From: Klebsiella pneumoniae
GTDB taxonomy: Bacteria > Desulfobacterota > Binatia > UBA12015
Direction: 5' to 3'
Length of the DNA: 64,000 nucleotides
Assembly (NCBI GenBank): GCA_945872365.1
Contig: CAMBZJ010000009.1
Coordinates: 1 to 64,000, forward strand
The notes beneath the pieces are model-generated. The model saw only the letters and a list, made by a program, of their open reading frames with translations, did not search any database and was not told the DNA's origin. Shown here one piece after another: positions 1-7,981 of the stretch (positions are counted from its first letter, which is position 1; the number at the start of each line of letters is the position of its first letter). The translations under genes and the position numbers were made by a program.

Positions 1-1
1 G

Positions 2-196
2 GTCGAGGAGGCGCGCCGCGAGGTGCCGTTCCTGCTGGAAGTCCGAGACGTGGACGAGGATCCGGCCCTGGCCCGCCTCTACGGCGAGGAGGTGCCGGTC
101 GTCCTGGTCGATGGCCGCAAGGCCTTCAAGTACCGGGTGGACGCCCGCCGCCTGGTGCGTCGGCTGCGGGCGCGCCGCTGGTTTGGGAGGTCCTGA
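2..196 (+). CDS. Glutaredoxin-like (thioredoxin-fold) protein, C-terminal part
   Basis: Only the last 64 residues are in the window; the start and the N-terminal half, where a CxxC redox motif would lie, are missing. The visible part has the family's cis-proline region (EEVPVVLVDGRKAFKYRVD) followed by a basic helix ending RRWFGRS. This matches small glutaredoxin-like proteins of the DUF836 type, which have a thioredoxin fold and are presumed thiol-disulfide proteins of the cytoplasm. The stop lies three bases before the plsX start, so the two are probably co-transcribed. Whether the redox cysteines are present cannot be judged. Confidence 0.7.
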   Translation, partial: VEEARREVPFLLEVRDVDEDPALARLYGEEVPVVLVDGRKAFKYRVDARRLVRRLRARRWFGRS

Positions 197-199
197 GCC

Positions 200-1216
200 G
201 TGCCGCGGATCGCCGTCGACGCGATGGGGGGCGACTTTGCCCCCGACGAGGTCGTCAAGGGTGTCGCCCGGGTCTCGCTCGAGTCGGAGATCGAGGTGGT
301 GCTCGTAGGTGCCTCGGATCGCATTCAGGCGCTGCTCGACGAGGGGCCCTATAATCCGGAACTGATCTCGGTGCGCCACTGCGCGGGCGCGATCGGGATG
401 GGCGAGGACCCCTACGAGGCGCTGCGCGGCCGCCGCGACGCCTCGATCGTCGTCGCGGCGCGCATGGTCGCCGATGGCGAGGCCGATGCGCTCGTGACCG
501 CCGGCAACAGCGGGGCCGCGGTGCTCACCGCGGCGAAAAACTTCAAGCTGATCCGGGGCGTGCGCAAGGCGGCGCTCGCAAGCGTCTACCCGCGTGAAAC
601 CGAGCACCCTGGCCAGGACGTCTTCGGGTTGCTGCTCGACGTGGGCGCGACGATCCGCTGCGACGCGAACGAACTCGCGCAGTTCGCCATCATGGGCAGT
701 GCCTATGCCCGGCGCGTCTCCAAGCAGCCCGCGCCGCGGGTCGGCCTGCTCAACATGGGCCGCGAGGAGGGTAAGGGCGGCGAAGTCCTGGTCGAGGCCC
801 ATCGCAAGCTGCGCGCGCTGCCGTCGATCCACTTCGTCGGCAACGTCGAGGGCAACGACATCGCCTCGGGCCGCGCCGACGTCGTGGTCGCGGAAGGGCT
901 CGTAGGCAACGTCGTGCAGAAGCTCCTCGAGGGCCTTGGCCAGGCCGCGTCGCACCTGGCCTCACAGGCCGCCAACGACAACTGGCGGTGGCGCCTGGGC
1001 ATGGCCATGCTCGCTCCGGGCATCGAGAAGGTGCGCGACATGACCGACTTCGGCTCCTACGGCGGGTCGCCGATCCTCGGGTTCGAGCGCCTTTGCATCA
1101 AGGCCCATGGCCGTTCCTCCGAACGCGCGATCGCCAACGCGGTCAAGGTGGCCGCCAAGGCCGTGCGCGATCGCATCGCCGACGAGATCGCCGAGGCGGT
1201 CGCCGAGATCCGGTGA
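200..1216 (+). CDS. plsX: Phosphate acyltransferase PlsX
   Basis: PlsX makes acyl-phosphate from acyl-ACP, the first step of the PlsX/PlsY route to lysophosphatidic acid in phospholipid synthesis; it is a peripheral cytoplasmic enzyme. The protein has 338 residues, the usual length. It opens with the family signature IAVDAMGGDFAP and carries DALVTAGNSGAAV, NMGREEGKGG, FVGNVEGNDI and a C-terminal YGGSPILG. The start is GTG, giving MPRIAVDAMGG directly. The usual neighbours rpmF and fabH are not adjacent; here plsX sits between a glutaredoxin-like gene and an App1-type phosphatase whose start overlaps the plsX stop by four bases. Confidence 0.96.
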   Translation: MPRIAVDAMGGDFAPDEVVKGVARVSLESEIEVVLVGASDRIQALLDEGPYNPELISVRHCAGAIGMGEDPYEALRGRRDASIVVAARMVADGEADALVTAGNSGAAVLTAAKNFKLIRGVRKAALASVYPRETEHPGQDVFGLLLDVGATIRCDANELAQFAIMGSAYARRVSKQPAPRVGLLNMGREEGKGGEVLVEAHRKLRALPSIHFVGNVEGNDIASGRADVVVAEGLVGNVVQKLLEGLGQAASHLASQAANDNWRWRLGMAMLAPGIEKVRDMTDFGSYGGSPILGFERLCIKAHGRSSERAIANAVKVAAKAVRDRIADEIAEAVAEIR

Positions 1217-2289
1217 GGGGGCGCGAGGCAAGACGTGTCGACGCGCCGGACGTCCCGTCGGCCGACCCCCCGGCCGTGGTGTTCCGCTGGGACCTCGACA
1301 AGACCTACCTGCGCACCGAGTTTGAGAGTTTTCGACGCCTGGTGCTCATTCCCTTCGAGTCCGCGACCGACAAGGTGAACCTGCCGGCGGTCCCGCAACT
1401 GATGGGTGCCCTCCGGCGTGCCGCGCTCGCGCGCGGCGAGCGCCCCTGGGTATTCTTCCTCTCGGCGAGTCCGCCGCAGATCGGCGCCGAGATCCGCAAG
1501 AAGCTCGCCCTCGACGGCATCGAGTACGACGGGATCGTCTTCAAGGACCAGTTGCGCAACCTGCTCCGCGGTCGCTTCCGCACGATGCGCGAGCAGGTCG
1601 GCTACAAGCTCGGCGAACTTCTGCACGCGCGGCGCCAGGGGCCGGCGGCGCGCGAGGTGCTCTTCGGCGACGACTGGGAGAGCGACCCGATCATCTATTC
1701 GCTCTATGCCGACGTGCTCGCCGGTGCACTCGGTGGAGACCGGCTTGCCGCGCTTCTCGCCGCGCTCGCGGTGGACCGGGAGTCGATCGATCGGATTGCC
1801 GCCGACGCGGAGGTCCTGACCGCAGCGGTTCCTTCGCCCGACGTCCAGCGCATCTTCATCAACCTGGAGAGACGCACGCCGCCCGGCCGCTTCCGCGTCT
1901 TTGGTCGTCGGCTCGTGCCTGCGTTCAACTACTTCCAGACGGCGCTATCGCTCTACGAGGTGGGCCTGCTCGACGCAGTCGGACTCGGCGAGGTGGCGCG
2001 TGCGCTTCACGAGCGGGGCTTCCGCGGCGAGCGCCTGCGCAACTCGCTCGACGACCTGGTGCGCCGCGGGCACCTGGAGGCGGAGACGGCCGACCGCGCG
2101 ATCCTGGTTCTGCACCGCGACGGCCGCGACCTGCAGTCGCCGGGCGAGCGCACACTCGGGGCGCGCGCCATGGCGACCATGTTGCGGCTACGCCGGCGCA
2201 TGGCGCGGTCCGGGTCTGCGCCCGATGCGCCGACGGCGATCGATTGGGAGAAGGTGGTTTCAGAGTGGATGGCGACCCGGAAGCCCTGA
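1213..2289 (+). CDS. App1-type phosphatase domain protein (DUF2183)
   Basis: This 358-residue protein has the catalytic motifs of the App1/DUF2183 family, HAD-like phosphatases that include yeast phosphatidate phosphatase App1. Visible are DLDKT at residues 27-31 (DxDxT nucleophile loop), FFLSASPPQIG (second motif) and FGDDWESDPIIYSLY from about residue 151 (acidic metal-binding loop). No signal peptide or membrane segment is seen, so it is probably cytoplasmic. The GTG start overlaps the plsX stop as GTGA, implying translational coupling, so a role in phospholipid or phosphatidate turnover is plausible. The substrate is not shown by the sequence. The C-terminal 120 residues are helical and of unknown role. 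Confidence 0.78.
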   Translation: MRGREARRVDAPDVPSADPPAVVFRWDLDKTYLRTEFESFRRLVLIPFESATDKVNLPAVPQLMGALRRAALARGERPWVFFLSASPPQIGAEIRKKLALDGIEYDGIVFKDQLRNLLRGRFRTMREQVGYKLGELLHARRQGPAAREVLFGDDWESDPIIYSLYADVLAGALGGDRLAALLAALAVDRESIDRIAADAEVLTAAVPSPDVQRIFINLERRTPPGRFRVFGRRLVPAFNYFQTALSLYEVGLLDAVGLGEVARALHERGFRGERLRNSLDDLVRRGHLEAETADRAILVLHRDGRDLQSPGERTLGARAMATMLRLRRRMARSGSAPDAPTAIDWEKVVSEWMATRKP

Positions 2290-2382
2290 GCGGCCGGGGC
2301 CTAACTGGTCCGCTGAAGCCGCGGGCGAGGCGCATCCAGCGCAGCGGCGAGACCGACGGACGCCCAGCTCGAATCCGCGATT

Positions 2383-2426
2383 CCGGGTGTCCCGGCGAAG
2401 CGGAGCCCTTCGCCGGGACACCCCGG
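2383..2426. terminator. Long GC-rich hairpin between convergent genes
   Basis: Bases 2385-2400 and 2408-2423 are perfect 16-base inverted repeats (gggtgtcccggcgaag and its complement) around a 7-base loop. The pairing extends two more pairs past a single bulged C at 2424. It lies between the convergent ends of the App1-type gene (2289) and the minus-strand hypothetical gene (2433). That is the expected place for a bidirectional terminator. No T-tract follows on either strand, so intrinsic termination is uncertain; a RNA-stabilising hairpin is the alternative. Confidence 0.55.
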
Positions 2427-2432
2427 TATCGG

Positions 2433-2888
2433 TCAGGCCACCTGCTGGGCGGGAGCTTCGCCCCGGGCCGGCATACTCCGGCGCGAGTGGCGAACCCGGG
2501 GGGCGGTGATCTTGGAGAGGTTCGCTTCGACGCGGCGAGCGCTCGGAGCCCGCTTGCGCTCGCCCGCCTCGGCCGCGATCCCGAGCAGTCGGGCGCGCAG
2601 CCGGTCGACGTCGATCGAGAGAACGTCGCAGATGCTCTCGAAGGCGAACGGGTAGGAGGTGTCGCTGGAGCGCACCCAGCGGGCCGCTTCGACCGCGGCC
2701 ATGCGAGCCTTCGCGCTCTGGCTGCGGCCCGCGTCGAGGCACGCGATCGCGTCTTCGAGGATGGCGACGAGGAGGCCCTTCACGCCTCGCAGGGGGCTTC
2801 CCTCCGGCGAGCCGCCGAGGAACTGCTCGGGCAGGATCGTCGTCTCCGGCCAGTCGTTTCCGATGTCTTCGTGGTTCGCGGTGCGCAT
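2433..2888 (-). CDS. Conserved hypothetical protein
   Basis: A 151-residue soluble protein with no signal peptide. The central part, ILEDAIACL followed by basic residues and then WVRSSDTSYPFAFESICDVL, resembles a recurrent family of deltaproteobacterial-type hypothetical proteins. These have a 'basic helix - WxxS/DDxxxPFSFxxxCxxLxxDxxxLR' pattern and no known function. I do not recognise a catalytic motif. The C-terminal 35 residues are very basic (RKRAPSARR and RVRHSRRS), which could suit nucleic-acid binding, but that is inference. It stands alone, convergent to the App1-type gene and divergent from the small secreted protein gene at 3126. The ATG at 2886-2888 was chosen because coding character fades upstream of it. 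Confidence 0.6.
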   Translation of the reverse strand: MRTANHEDIGNDWPETTILPEQFLGGSPEGSPLRGVKGLLVAILEDAIACLDAGRSQSAKARMAAVEAARWVRSSDTSYPFAFESICDVLSIDVDRLRARLLGIAAEAGERKRAPSARRVEANLSKITAPRVRHSRRSMPARGEAPAQQVA

Positions 2889-3125
2889 GGGCGCTTTCCT
2901 CCTTGCAGACACTCTCGCCATTTCCGGGCCGCGGGAACATCGGGAGATACCCCCGCCGCGCATCGGGAAATTCCGCAGGCAGCGCGCCTTGGGGGAATAG
3001 ACGAGGTGGCGAAGCCGCCTCCGAGTTCTCGTCGCTTGCGCGCGTGGCGGCCTTCGGACAACGTCGGCGGGCAGGTCGGCCCTGCAGGACCTTTCGTCCT
3101 GCCGCCGACCCGGGGGAAGAGAAGC

Positions 3126-3359
3126 ATGAAAGCGAAGCTGATCACCGTGACGGCGGCCTTGATGATGATGGCGGTGGGTGCCTCGAGTGCCCACGCAGTC
3201 GTGTGCGCGCGCGGCTACCGCGGCGCGGGTTGCGCGGGGCCCAATGGCGCCGTGGTCGCCCGCAGGCCCGCCCCGGTCGTGGTCGCGCCACGCCGCGCCG
3301 TGGTCGTGGCCCCGGCCCATGGTTGCCGGTGGGTGAACGGGGTCAGGGTCTGTCGCTGA
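3126..3359 (+). CDS. Small secreted cysteine-containing protein
   Basis: This 77-residue protein has a clear signal peptide: MKAKL, a hydrophobic run, then ASSAHA as the likely signal-peptidase I site. The mature part is short (about 53 residues) and basic, with VVCARGYRGAGCAGPNGAVV near its start and GCRWVNGVRVCR at its end. That gives four cysteines, probably two disulfides in the periplasm or outside. Proteins of this layout are common and uncharacterised in alphaproteobacteria such as Bradyrhizobium relatives, so transfer is possible. A good ribosome site (ggggaagagaagc) precedes the ATG. No function can be assigned. Confidence 0.62.
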   Translation: MKAKLITVTAALMMMAVGASSAHAVVCARGYRGAGCAGPNGAVVARRPAPVVVAPRRAVVVAPAHGCRWVNGVRVCR

Positions 3360-3570
3360 CCCGCTCGACGCGGGGACCGCGAGGCGGGTCGCCTGCGAGG
3401 CTCTGAACGCCGCGCAGGTCCGTAGCGTAGTCGTCAGCGGGGACCGACGGATGGGTCCATCGGTCCTTGCCGGCGATTCTCGGCCGCCGGCGGCGGTCCC
3501 CCGCCCACCGGGGGCCTCCTGCGGCGCGGCCCGCATTGCTCCTCCGCCGGGCCTGTGTTTTGACGCAGCC

Positions 3571-4635
3571 ATGTCGATTTCCCGGCCGAGCATCAAGACC
3601 TTCGTCCTTCCCGAGGGAGGAATCTTCGACCGAAGCGTGCCGATCCACCGGACGCCCGGCGGCACGGAGTTCGTCCGCACGCCCGACGAGCGCTTCGCCG
3701 GACTCTCGGGCTACCCGTTCGCGCCGCACTGGGTCGAGATCGACGGCCTGCGGGTCCACTACGTCCAGGAGGGGCCCGCCGACGGCCCCTTGGTCGTGCT
3801 CGTGCACGGACAGCCGACCTGGTCCTATCTCTACCGCAAGATGATCCCGATCCTCGCTGCGGCGGGATTGCGGGTGATCGCGTGGGACAACGTCGGCTTC
3901 GGTCGCTCGGACAAGCCGATCGATCCGAAGGTCCATACCTATGCTCGGCACGTCGGCTGGTACCATGCGATCCTCAATGCTCTGGCGCTGCGCGACGTGA
4001 CGCTCTTCTGCCAGGACTGGGGCGGCGTCATCGGCTTGCGGGTCGTGGGCGACTCCCCGGAGCGCTTCGCGCGGGTCTGTGCCGCGAACACCGGGCTCGT
4101 CGTCGCACCCGACGGGAGCGGCATGACCCTTCCCGAGACGGTGCGGATGGGCACTGACCCCCGGCGATTCGGCGAGGCGGCGATGGCCGACCTGCCGACG
4201 CGCAAGGGCTTCACCGCGACGTTCCAGTGGTGGATCGACTACACGCTCGCCTCGTCGGATTTCCGTGCCGGCGACATGGTTCACGTACACACGCGCGGGA
4301 GTCTGACCCCCGAGGAACAGGCCGGCTACGACGCGCCGTATCCGTCGTACATCTACGCGATCGCCCCGCACGTCTTCCCGGCGATGGTGCCGACGATCAT
4401 CGATGACAACGTCGCCGCATGGGAGTCGCTGGGCCGGTTCGAACGGCCATTCCTCTTCCTCGGCGGAAACCTCGACCCTCTGGGATCGGTGGCGGTCCAG
4501 ACGCGCCATACCGATCACATCCCGGGCGCGCGTGGACGTTCGCACGACCGCTACGACGCAGGCCATTTCATCCAGGAGGAGATCGGCGAGGAGATGGCCG
4601 GACGGCTCCTGCGCTTCGTTCGCGAGGATCGCTAA
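3571..4635 (+). CDS. Haloalkane dehalogenase-like alpha/beta hydrolase
   Basis: A 354-residue alpha/beta-hydrolase most like haloalkane dehalogenases of the DhlA subgroup, which hydrolyse carbon-halogen bonds to alcohols through an aspartyl ester. Visible features are HGQPTWSYLYRKM (residues 79-91), the nucleophile elbow QDWGG with Asp149 and Trp150 (the DhlA halide-binding tryptophan position), Asp302 in NLDPLG and His332 in DAGHFIQEE. These match the DhlA catalytic triad order. It is about 40 residues longer than DhlA at the N terminus (IFDRSVPIHRTPGG), without a signal peptide. DhlA has HGEPTW; here Glu is Gln. Activity on halides versus another ester-type substrate cannot be told from sequence. 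It stands alone and converges on an aldehyde dehydrogenase. Confidence 0.82.
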   Translation: MSISRPSIKTFVLPEGGIFDRSVPIHRTPGGTEFVRTPDERFAGLSGYPFAPHWVEIDGLRVHYVQEGPADGPLVVLVHGQPTWSYLYRKMIPILAAAGLRVIAWDNVGFGRSDKPIDPKVHTYARHVGWYHAILNALALRDVTLFCQDWGGVIGLRVVGDSPERFARVCAANTGLVVAPDGSGMTLPETVRMGTDPRRFGEAAMADLPTRKGFTATFQWWIDYTLASSDFRAGDMVHVHTRGSLTPEEQAGYDAPYPSYIYAIAPHVFPAMVPTIIDDNVAAWESLGRFERPFLFLGGNLDPLGSVAVQTRHTDHIPGARGRSHDRYDAGHFIQEEIGEEMAGRLLRFVREDR

Positions 4636-4679
4636 GTGTGCCGACGCCGCGTGGAAGCGGGGGCGTTCGAGCGGGGTGC

Positions 4680-4709
4680 CGCGGGTGGCCGCCGTCGGCC
4701 GGACCCGCG
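4680..4709. terminator. Hairpin between convergent genes
   Basis: Bases 4680-4686 (cgcgggt) pair with 4703-4709 (acccgcg), and the inner ggcc at 4687-4690 pairs with ggcc at 4697-4700, leaving two unpaired G on one side. The hairpin lies in the 85-base gap between the convergent hydrolase (ends 4635) and aldehyde dehydrogenase (ends 4721). There is no T-tract, so its role as a terminator is inferred from position only. Confidence 0.35.
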
Positions 4710-4720
4710 ACGCGCGTCGC

Positions 4721-6157
4721 TCACGGCTTGTAGCGGATGAGCATCTCGAGCAGCTGCCGGGTCCGCGAATTGTAGGGGGGGTAGAGCATCCCGAGCATCG
4801 AGAAGCGCGGGTTCCTGAATACGGGCTTCATCTTCGTGAATTCGAGGAAGCCCTCGATGCCGTGGTAGTGCCCCATGCCGCTCGCGCCGATGCCCCCGAA
4901 GGGCATGTCGTGCTGCGCGACGTGCAGCACGCAGTTGTTGATCGTCACACCGCCGGAGATCGTCGAGTAGAGCACCTTCTCCTGTATCGCGTTGTCATTC
5001 GTGAAGAGGTAGAGGCCGAGTGGTCGATCCTTCGAGTTCACGTAAGCGATCGCCTCGTCGAGCTTCCCGTAGGTCTTCACCGGAAAGAGGGGACCGAAGA
5101 TCTCCTCCTGCATGATCCTCATCTGGTCGTTCACGTCGAGGACCAGGTGCGGCGGGATCTTGCGCAATTCGTCGTTGAAGTCGGCTCCGGGAACGAGGGG
5201 GACCAGGGTCGCGCCCTTCTGGCGGGCGTCATCGAGAGTGGCGCGCAGTCGCATGTAGGACTTCTCGTCGATGACCGAGGTGTAGCTCTGGTCGTTCGTG
5301 TCGGGATACCGCTTCGCGACGATCCGCTTCGCAGCGGCGACGAAGGCGTCGCGGCTGCGCCCGGAGACGAGCAGGTAGTCCGGGGCGAGGCAGGTTTGGC
5401 CGGCGTTCAAAAACTTCGCGTAGAGGATTCGCGAGGCCGCCTCGGCGATGTCGAAGTCGTCGCAGACGATCGTCGGCGACTTGCCGCCGAGTTCGAGCGT
5501 GACCGGTGTCAGGTTTTCGGCGGCCGACCGCATGACCGTTCGGCCGGCATCGGCGGAGCCGGTGAAGATCATGTGGTCGTAGGGCAGGGTGGAGAAGTCC
5601 TGGGCGCGAACGCCGGGCAGGATCGCGACCGTATCCTCGGGGAACACCTCGCGGAATTTGCCGTCGAGGAGACGGGCCAGGTTCTGCGAACTCGAGGCCA
5701 TCTTGACCATCGCGCGGTTACCGGCGGCGAGGATGCTCGTCAGCGGGCCGACCGTGAGGAACAGCGGATAGTTCCAGGGGGAGATCACGCCGACGACGCC
5801 CTTGGGCTGCGGAATGACCGTGTTCGATCCGCCGGCGAAGGTGACCGACACCGAGCGCTTCTGCGGGCGCATCCAATGGCCGACGTGCTTGATCGCGTGG
5901 CGGATCCCGTCGACCGAGGCGAAGACCTCTGCCATGAGCGTTTCCTCGACCGAGCGGTGGCCGAAGTCGGCGTTGATCGCCTCGGCGATCGCCTGCGCGT
6001 TCTCGCTGAGGATCTTGTCGAGCTTGCGCAGGTTCTCCTTGCGCTCGGCGAGCAAAGGGTACGGGTGCGCCATGTAGGCCTCGCGCTGCAGCGCGAAGAC
6101 CCGCTGGGCCTCGTTCTCGGAGCGGTCGACGATGCGGAGTTGTGCGGTCTGCGCCAT
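4721..6157 (-). CDS. Coniferyl-aldehyde-dehydrogenase-type NAD(P)+ aldehyde dehydrogenase
   Basis: A 478-residue cytoplasmic aldehyde dehydrogenase; the family oxidises aldehydes to acids with NAD(P)+. Landmarks are PWNYPLFL (cofactor fold), FTGSADAGR, the general base Glu in TLELGGKSP, the catalytic Cys256 in NAGQTCLAPD and EIFGPLFPV. The closest subfamily by wording is coniferyl aldehyde dehydrogenase (CalB-like), known for APDYLLV after the cysteine and MGHYHGIEGFLEFTKMKPV near the end. The true substrate could be another aromatic or long-chain aldehyde. A ribosome site (ggaaagcgaggt) precedes the ATG. It converges with the dehalogenase-like hydrolase rather than forming an operon with it. 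Confidence 0.9.
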   Translation of the reverse strand: MAQTAQLRIVDRSENEAQRVFALQREAYMAHPYPLLAERKENLRKLDKILSENAQAIAEAINADFGHRSVEETLMAEVFASVDGIRHAIKHVGHWMRPQKRSVSVTFAGGSNTVIPQPKGVVGVISPWNYPLFLTVGPLTSILAAGNRAMVKMASSSQNLARLLDGKFREVFPEDTVAILPGVRAQDFSTLPYDHMIFTGSADAGRTVMRSAAENLTPVTLELGGKSPTIVCDDFDIAEAASRILYAKFLNAGQTCLAPDYLLVSGRSRDAFVAAAKRIVAKRYPDTNDQSYTSVIDEKSYMRLRATLDDARQKGATLVPLVPGADFNDELRKIPPHLVLDVNDQMRIMQEEIFGPLFPVKTYGKLDEAIAYVNSKDRPLGLYLFTNDNAIQEKVLYSTISGGVTINNCVLHVAQHDMPFGGIGASGMGHYHGIEGFLEFTKMKPVFRNPRFSMLGMLYPPYNSRTRQLLEMLIRYKP

Positions 6158-6422
6158 GACGGACCTCGCTTTCCAGGTTGGTCCTTCTCTTCTCTGCCAA
6201 GCGGCCCGGTGGCGCAAGGTGCCGGGGCCGGCGGGGAGGCGCTCCCGTGGGAAGGTGCTTCGGGCCCGCAGTGGCCCACCCGAGATGCGACCCTCCGTGG
6301 AGGTCTGCCTGGAGTTGCTGGGCCTCGCGGCCCGCGGCACCGAACCCTACGCCACCGCGGCAAGGACGCTGCTCCGGGACTGGGTCGCCTGGGCCGAGCG
6401 GCACATCGACGGCGCGGCCCGC

Positions 6423-7139
6423 TCACCTGGCGCGGCCGACGCTCTCCTCGACGACCACAGGTCGGGTCCCGTCGGCCGCGAGATCCTTCGCGGTGGCCTC
6501 CGCGTCCGCGCGCTGCGCGAACGGTCCGACCCGCACCCGGTAGACGGTGCCGCGGGGCGACTCCGCCGCGATGACGTAGGCGCCGGGCTTCGGGGCCGCG
6601 CGCGCGACGAGCCGGCGCCGGAAGTCCTTCGCTTCGGACTCCTCGTCGAACGCGGCGATCTGCACCGCGAAGCGCACCTCGAGACTCTCCCCGGGTGCGA
6701 CGAGGGGGTCGAGTCGTACTCGGCAGGTTCCCGGTCCGAGCATGTCGAGCTGGCGCGCCGCTTCGTGCGACAGGTCGATGGCGCGTCCCCCTACGAAGGG
6801 GCCGCGGTCGTTGATGCGGACGACCGTGGAGCGTCCGTTGTCGAGGTTGGTCACGCGCACGCGCGTCCCGAGCGGCCAGGTCGGGTGCGCCGCGGTCATT
6901 GCCTCCTGGTCGTAGATCTCGCCGCTGGTCGTCGCCTTGCCGTGAAAGCCGGGGCCGTACCAGGAGGCGACACCGGTGATCGACGAACCGGGTGCGCCGG
7001 ATTTCACGGGGTGGTGCGTCGAGCAGGCCGCGAGGAGGAGCAGCGACAGGGCGATCGCAAGGCACACCGGGTGCCACCCGCCGGCCCGACGTCCCGAGCC
7101 GGATCGTCGCACAGGAATCTCCGCACCGTACTCCGCCAC
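6423..7139 (-). CDS. rlpA: Septal ring lytic transglycosylase-type lipoprotein RlpA
   Basis: A 238-residue outer-membrane lipoprotein of the RlpA family, which cuts peptide-free peptidoglycan strands or acts at the septum. An N-terminal basic stretch is followed by a hydrophobic run ending in the lipobox LAAC with Cys39. The double-psi beta-barrel domain (about 54-150) carries the family signatures GVASWYGPGFHGKATTSGE and NDRGPFVGGRAIDLSHEAA. A C-terminal SPOR domain (about 157-235, with FAVQIAAFDEESEA and YRVRVGPF) binds denuded peptidoglycan. The start is GTG; the leader before the hydrophobic core is long, so a later start is possible. It is divergent from ruvC. Confidence 0.92.
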   Translation of the reverse strand: MAEYGAEIPVRRSGSGRRAGGWHPVCLAIALSLLLLAACSTHHPVKSGAPGSSITGVASWYGPGFHGKATTSGEIYDQEAMTAAHPTWPLGTRVRVTNLDNGRSTVVRINDRGPFVGGRAIDLSHEAARQLDMLGPGTCRVRLDPLVAPGESLEVRFAVQIAAFDEESEAKDFRRRLVARAAPKPGAYVIAAESPRGTVYRVRVGPFAQRADAEATAKDLAADGTRPVVVEESVGRAR

Positions 7140-7348
7140 CCGCTCCCCCCGTCCGAGCCCGACCCTCTGGCCCGGCGGACGCGAACCTAGTCGGCAGTTC
7201 AGGGCCCGGCAAGCAGCCCAGAGGGGCGGTGGGCGGCGCCCCGCGCTGCTGTCGTTTCGCCGTGGCTTCGCCGTCGCCGGTCACCTGTGCTAGGGAGCGG
7301 CCGGGGCGCGAGTGCGCGCCTCGGCGCGAGGCGTCGGGAGGTGAGGGG

Positions 7349-7981
7349 TTGCGCGTTCTGGGAATCGATCCGGGGTCGCACGTGACGGGCTGGGGGCTCG
7401 TCGAGGCCGTGCCGGGCGGGGCTCGCCACGTAGCGTCGGGTGTTTCCATGCCGCGCTCGCGCGGCAGCGCCCGTCGGCTCGGCGAACTCGCCGATTCCCT
7501 CGACCGGCTGCTCGACGAGTGGCGCCCGGACGCGGTCGCGATGGAGCGCGCCTTCATGGGGCGCAACGCCATGAGTGCGCTCAAGCTCGGCGAGGTGCGC
7601 GGCGCCCTGCTCGCGGTTGCCGGCCGTCGCGGGATCGACGTCGTCGACTATCCGCCGGCGACGGTGAAGGTGGCCGTCGCGGGCAGCGGACGCGCCGAGA
7701 AGGGGGCGGTCGCGATCGGAGTGCGTCACATGCTCGGCGGCCGTCACGAGGCCGGCGACTCGACCGATGCGCTCGCGGTGGCTCTTTGTCACCTCCTGCA
7801 CGCGCGTCACCGACGGCGCATGGATCTCGCGGAGGACGTCGCCGGGCACGAAGTCGTCGCGCGTCGCGGGTTGCGCGTGTCGGCCGCGCGCCACGCCGTC
7901 CCTGCCGTGCCGGACACGCCTGTGCGGGCCGCCCTGCGCCTATCTGTGCGTCGGAGCGGGCGGGGAAACCGTCTCGCATGA
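7349..7981 (+). CDS. ruvC: Holliday junction endonuclease RuvC
   Basis: RuvC cuts Holliday junctions made by RuvAB during recombination repair. The four acidic metal ligands are visible: Asp7 (LGIDPGS), Glu66 (MERAFMGRN) and Asp137/Asp140 in AGDSTDALA. The start is TTG, which puts Asp7 at its usual place and is preceded by gggaggtgagg; no ATG or GTG in frame fits. At 210 residues the protein is about 40-45 residues longer than usual. The extra part after LLHARHRRR is arginine- and alanine-rich and ends at the stop that overlaps the ruvA start (ATGA). Confidence 0.93.
   Translation: MRVLGIDPGSHVTGWGLVEAVPGGARHVASGVSMPRSRGSARRLGELADSLDRLLDEWRPDAVAMERAFMGRNAMSALKLGEVRGALLAVAGRRGIDVVDYPPATVKVAVAGSGRAEKGAVAIGVRHMLGGRHEAGDSTDALAVALCHLLHARHRRRMDLAEDVAGHEVVARRGLRVSAARHAVPAVPDTPVRAALRLSVRRSGRGNRLA

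Noticed and set aside
4403-6574. 723-residue plus-strand frame across the aldehyde dehydrogenase
   Set aside because: Mostly antisense of the aldehyde dehydrogenase; the start lies inside the hydrolase gene in another frame.
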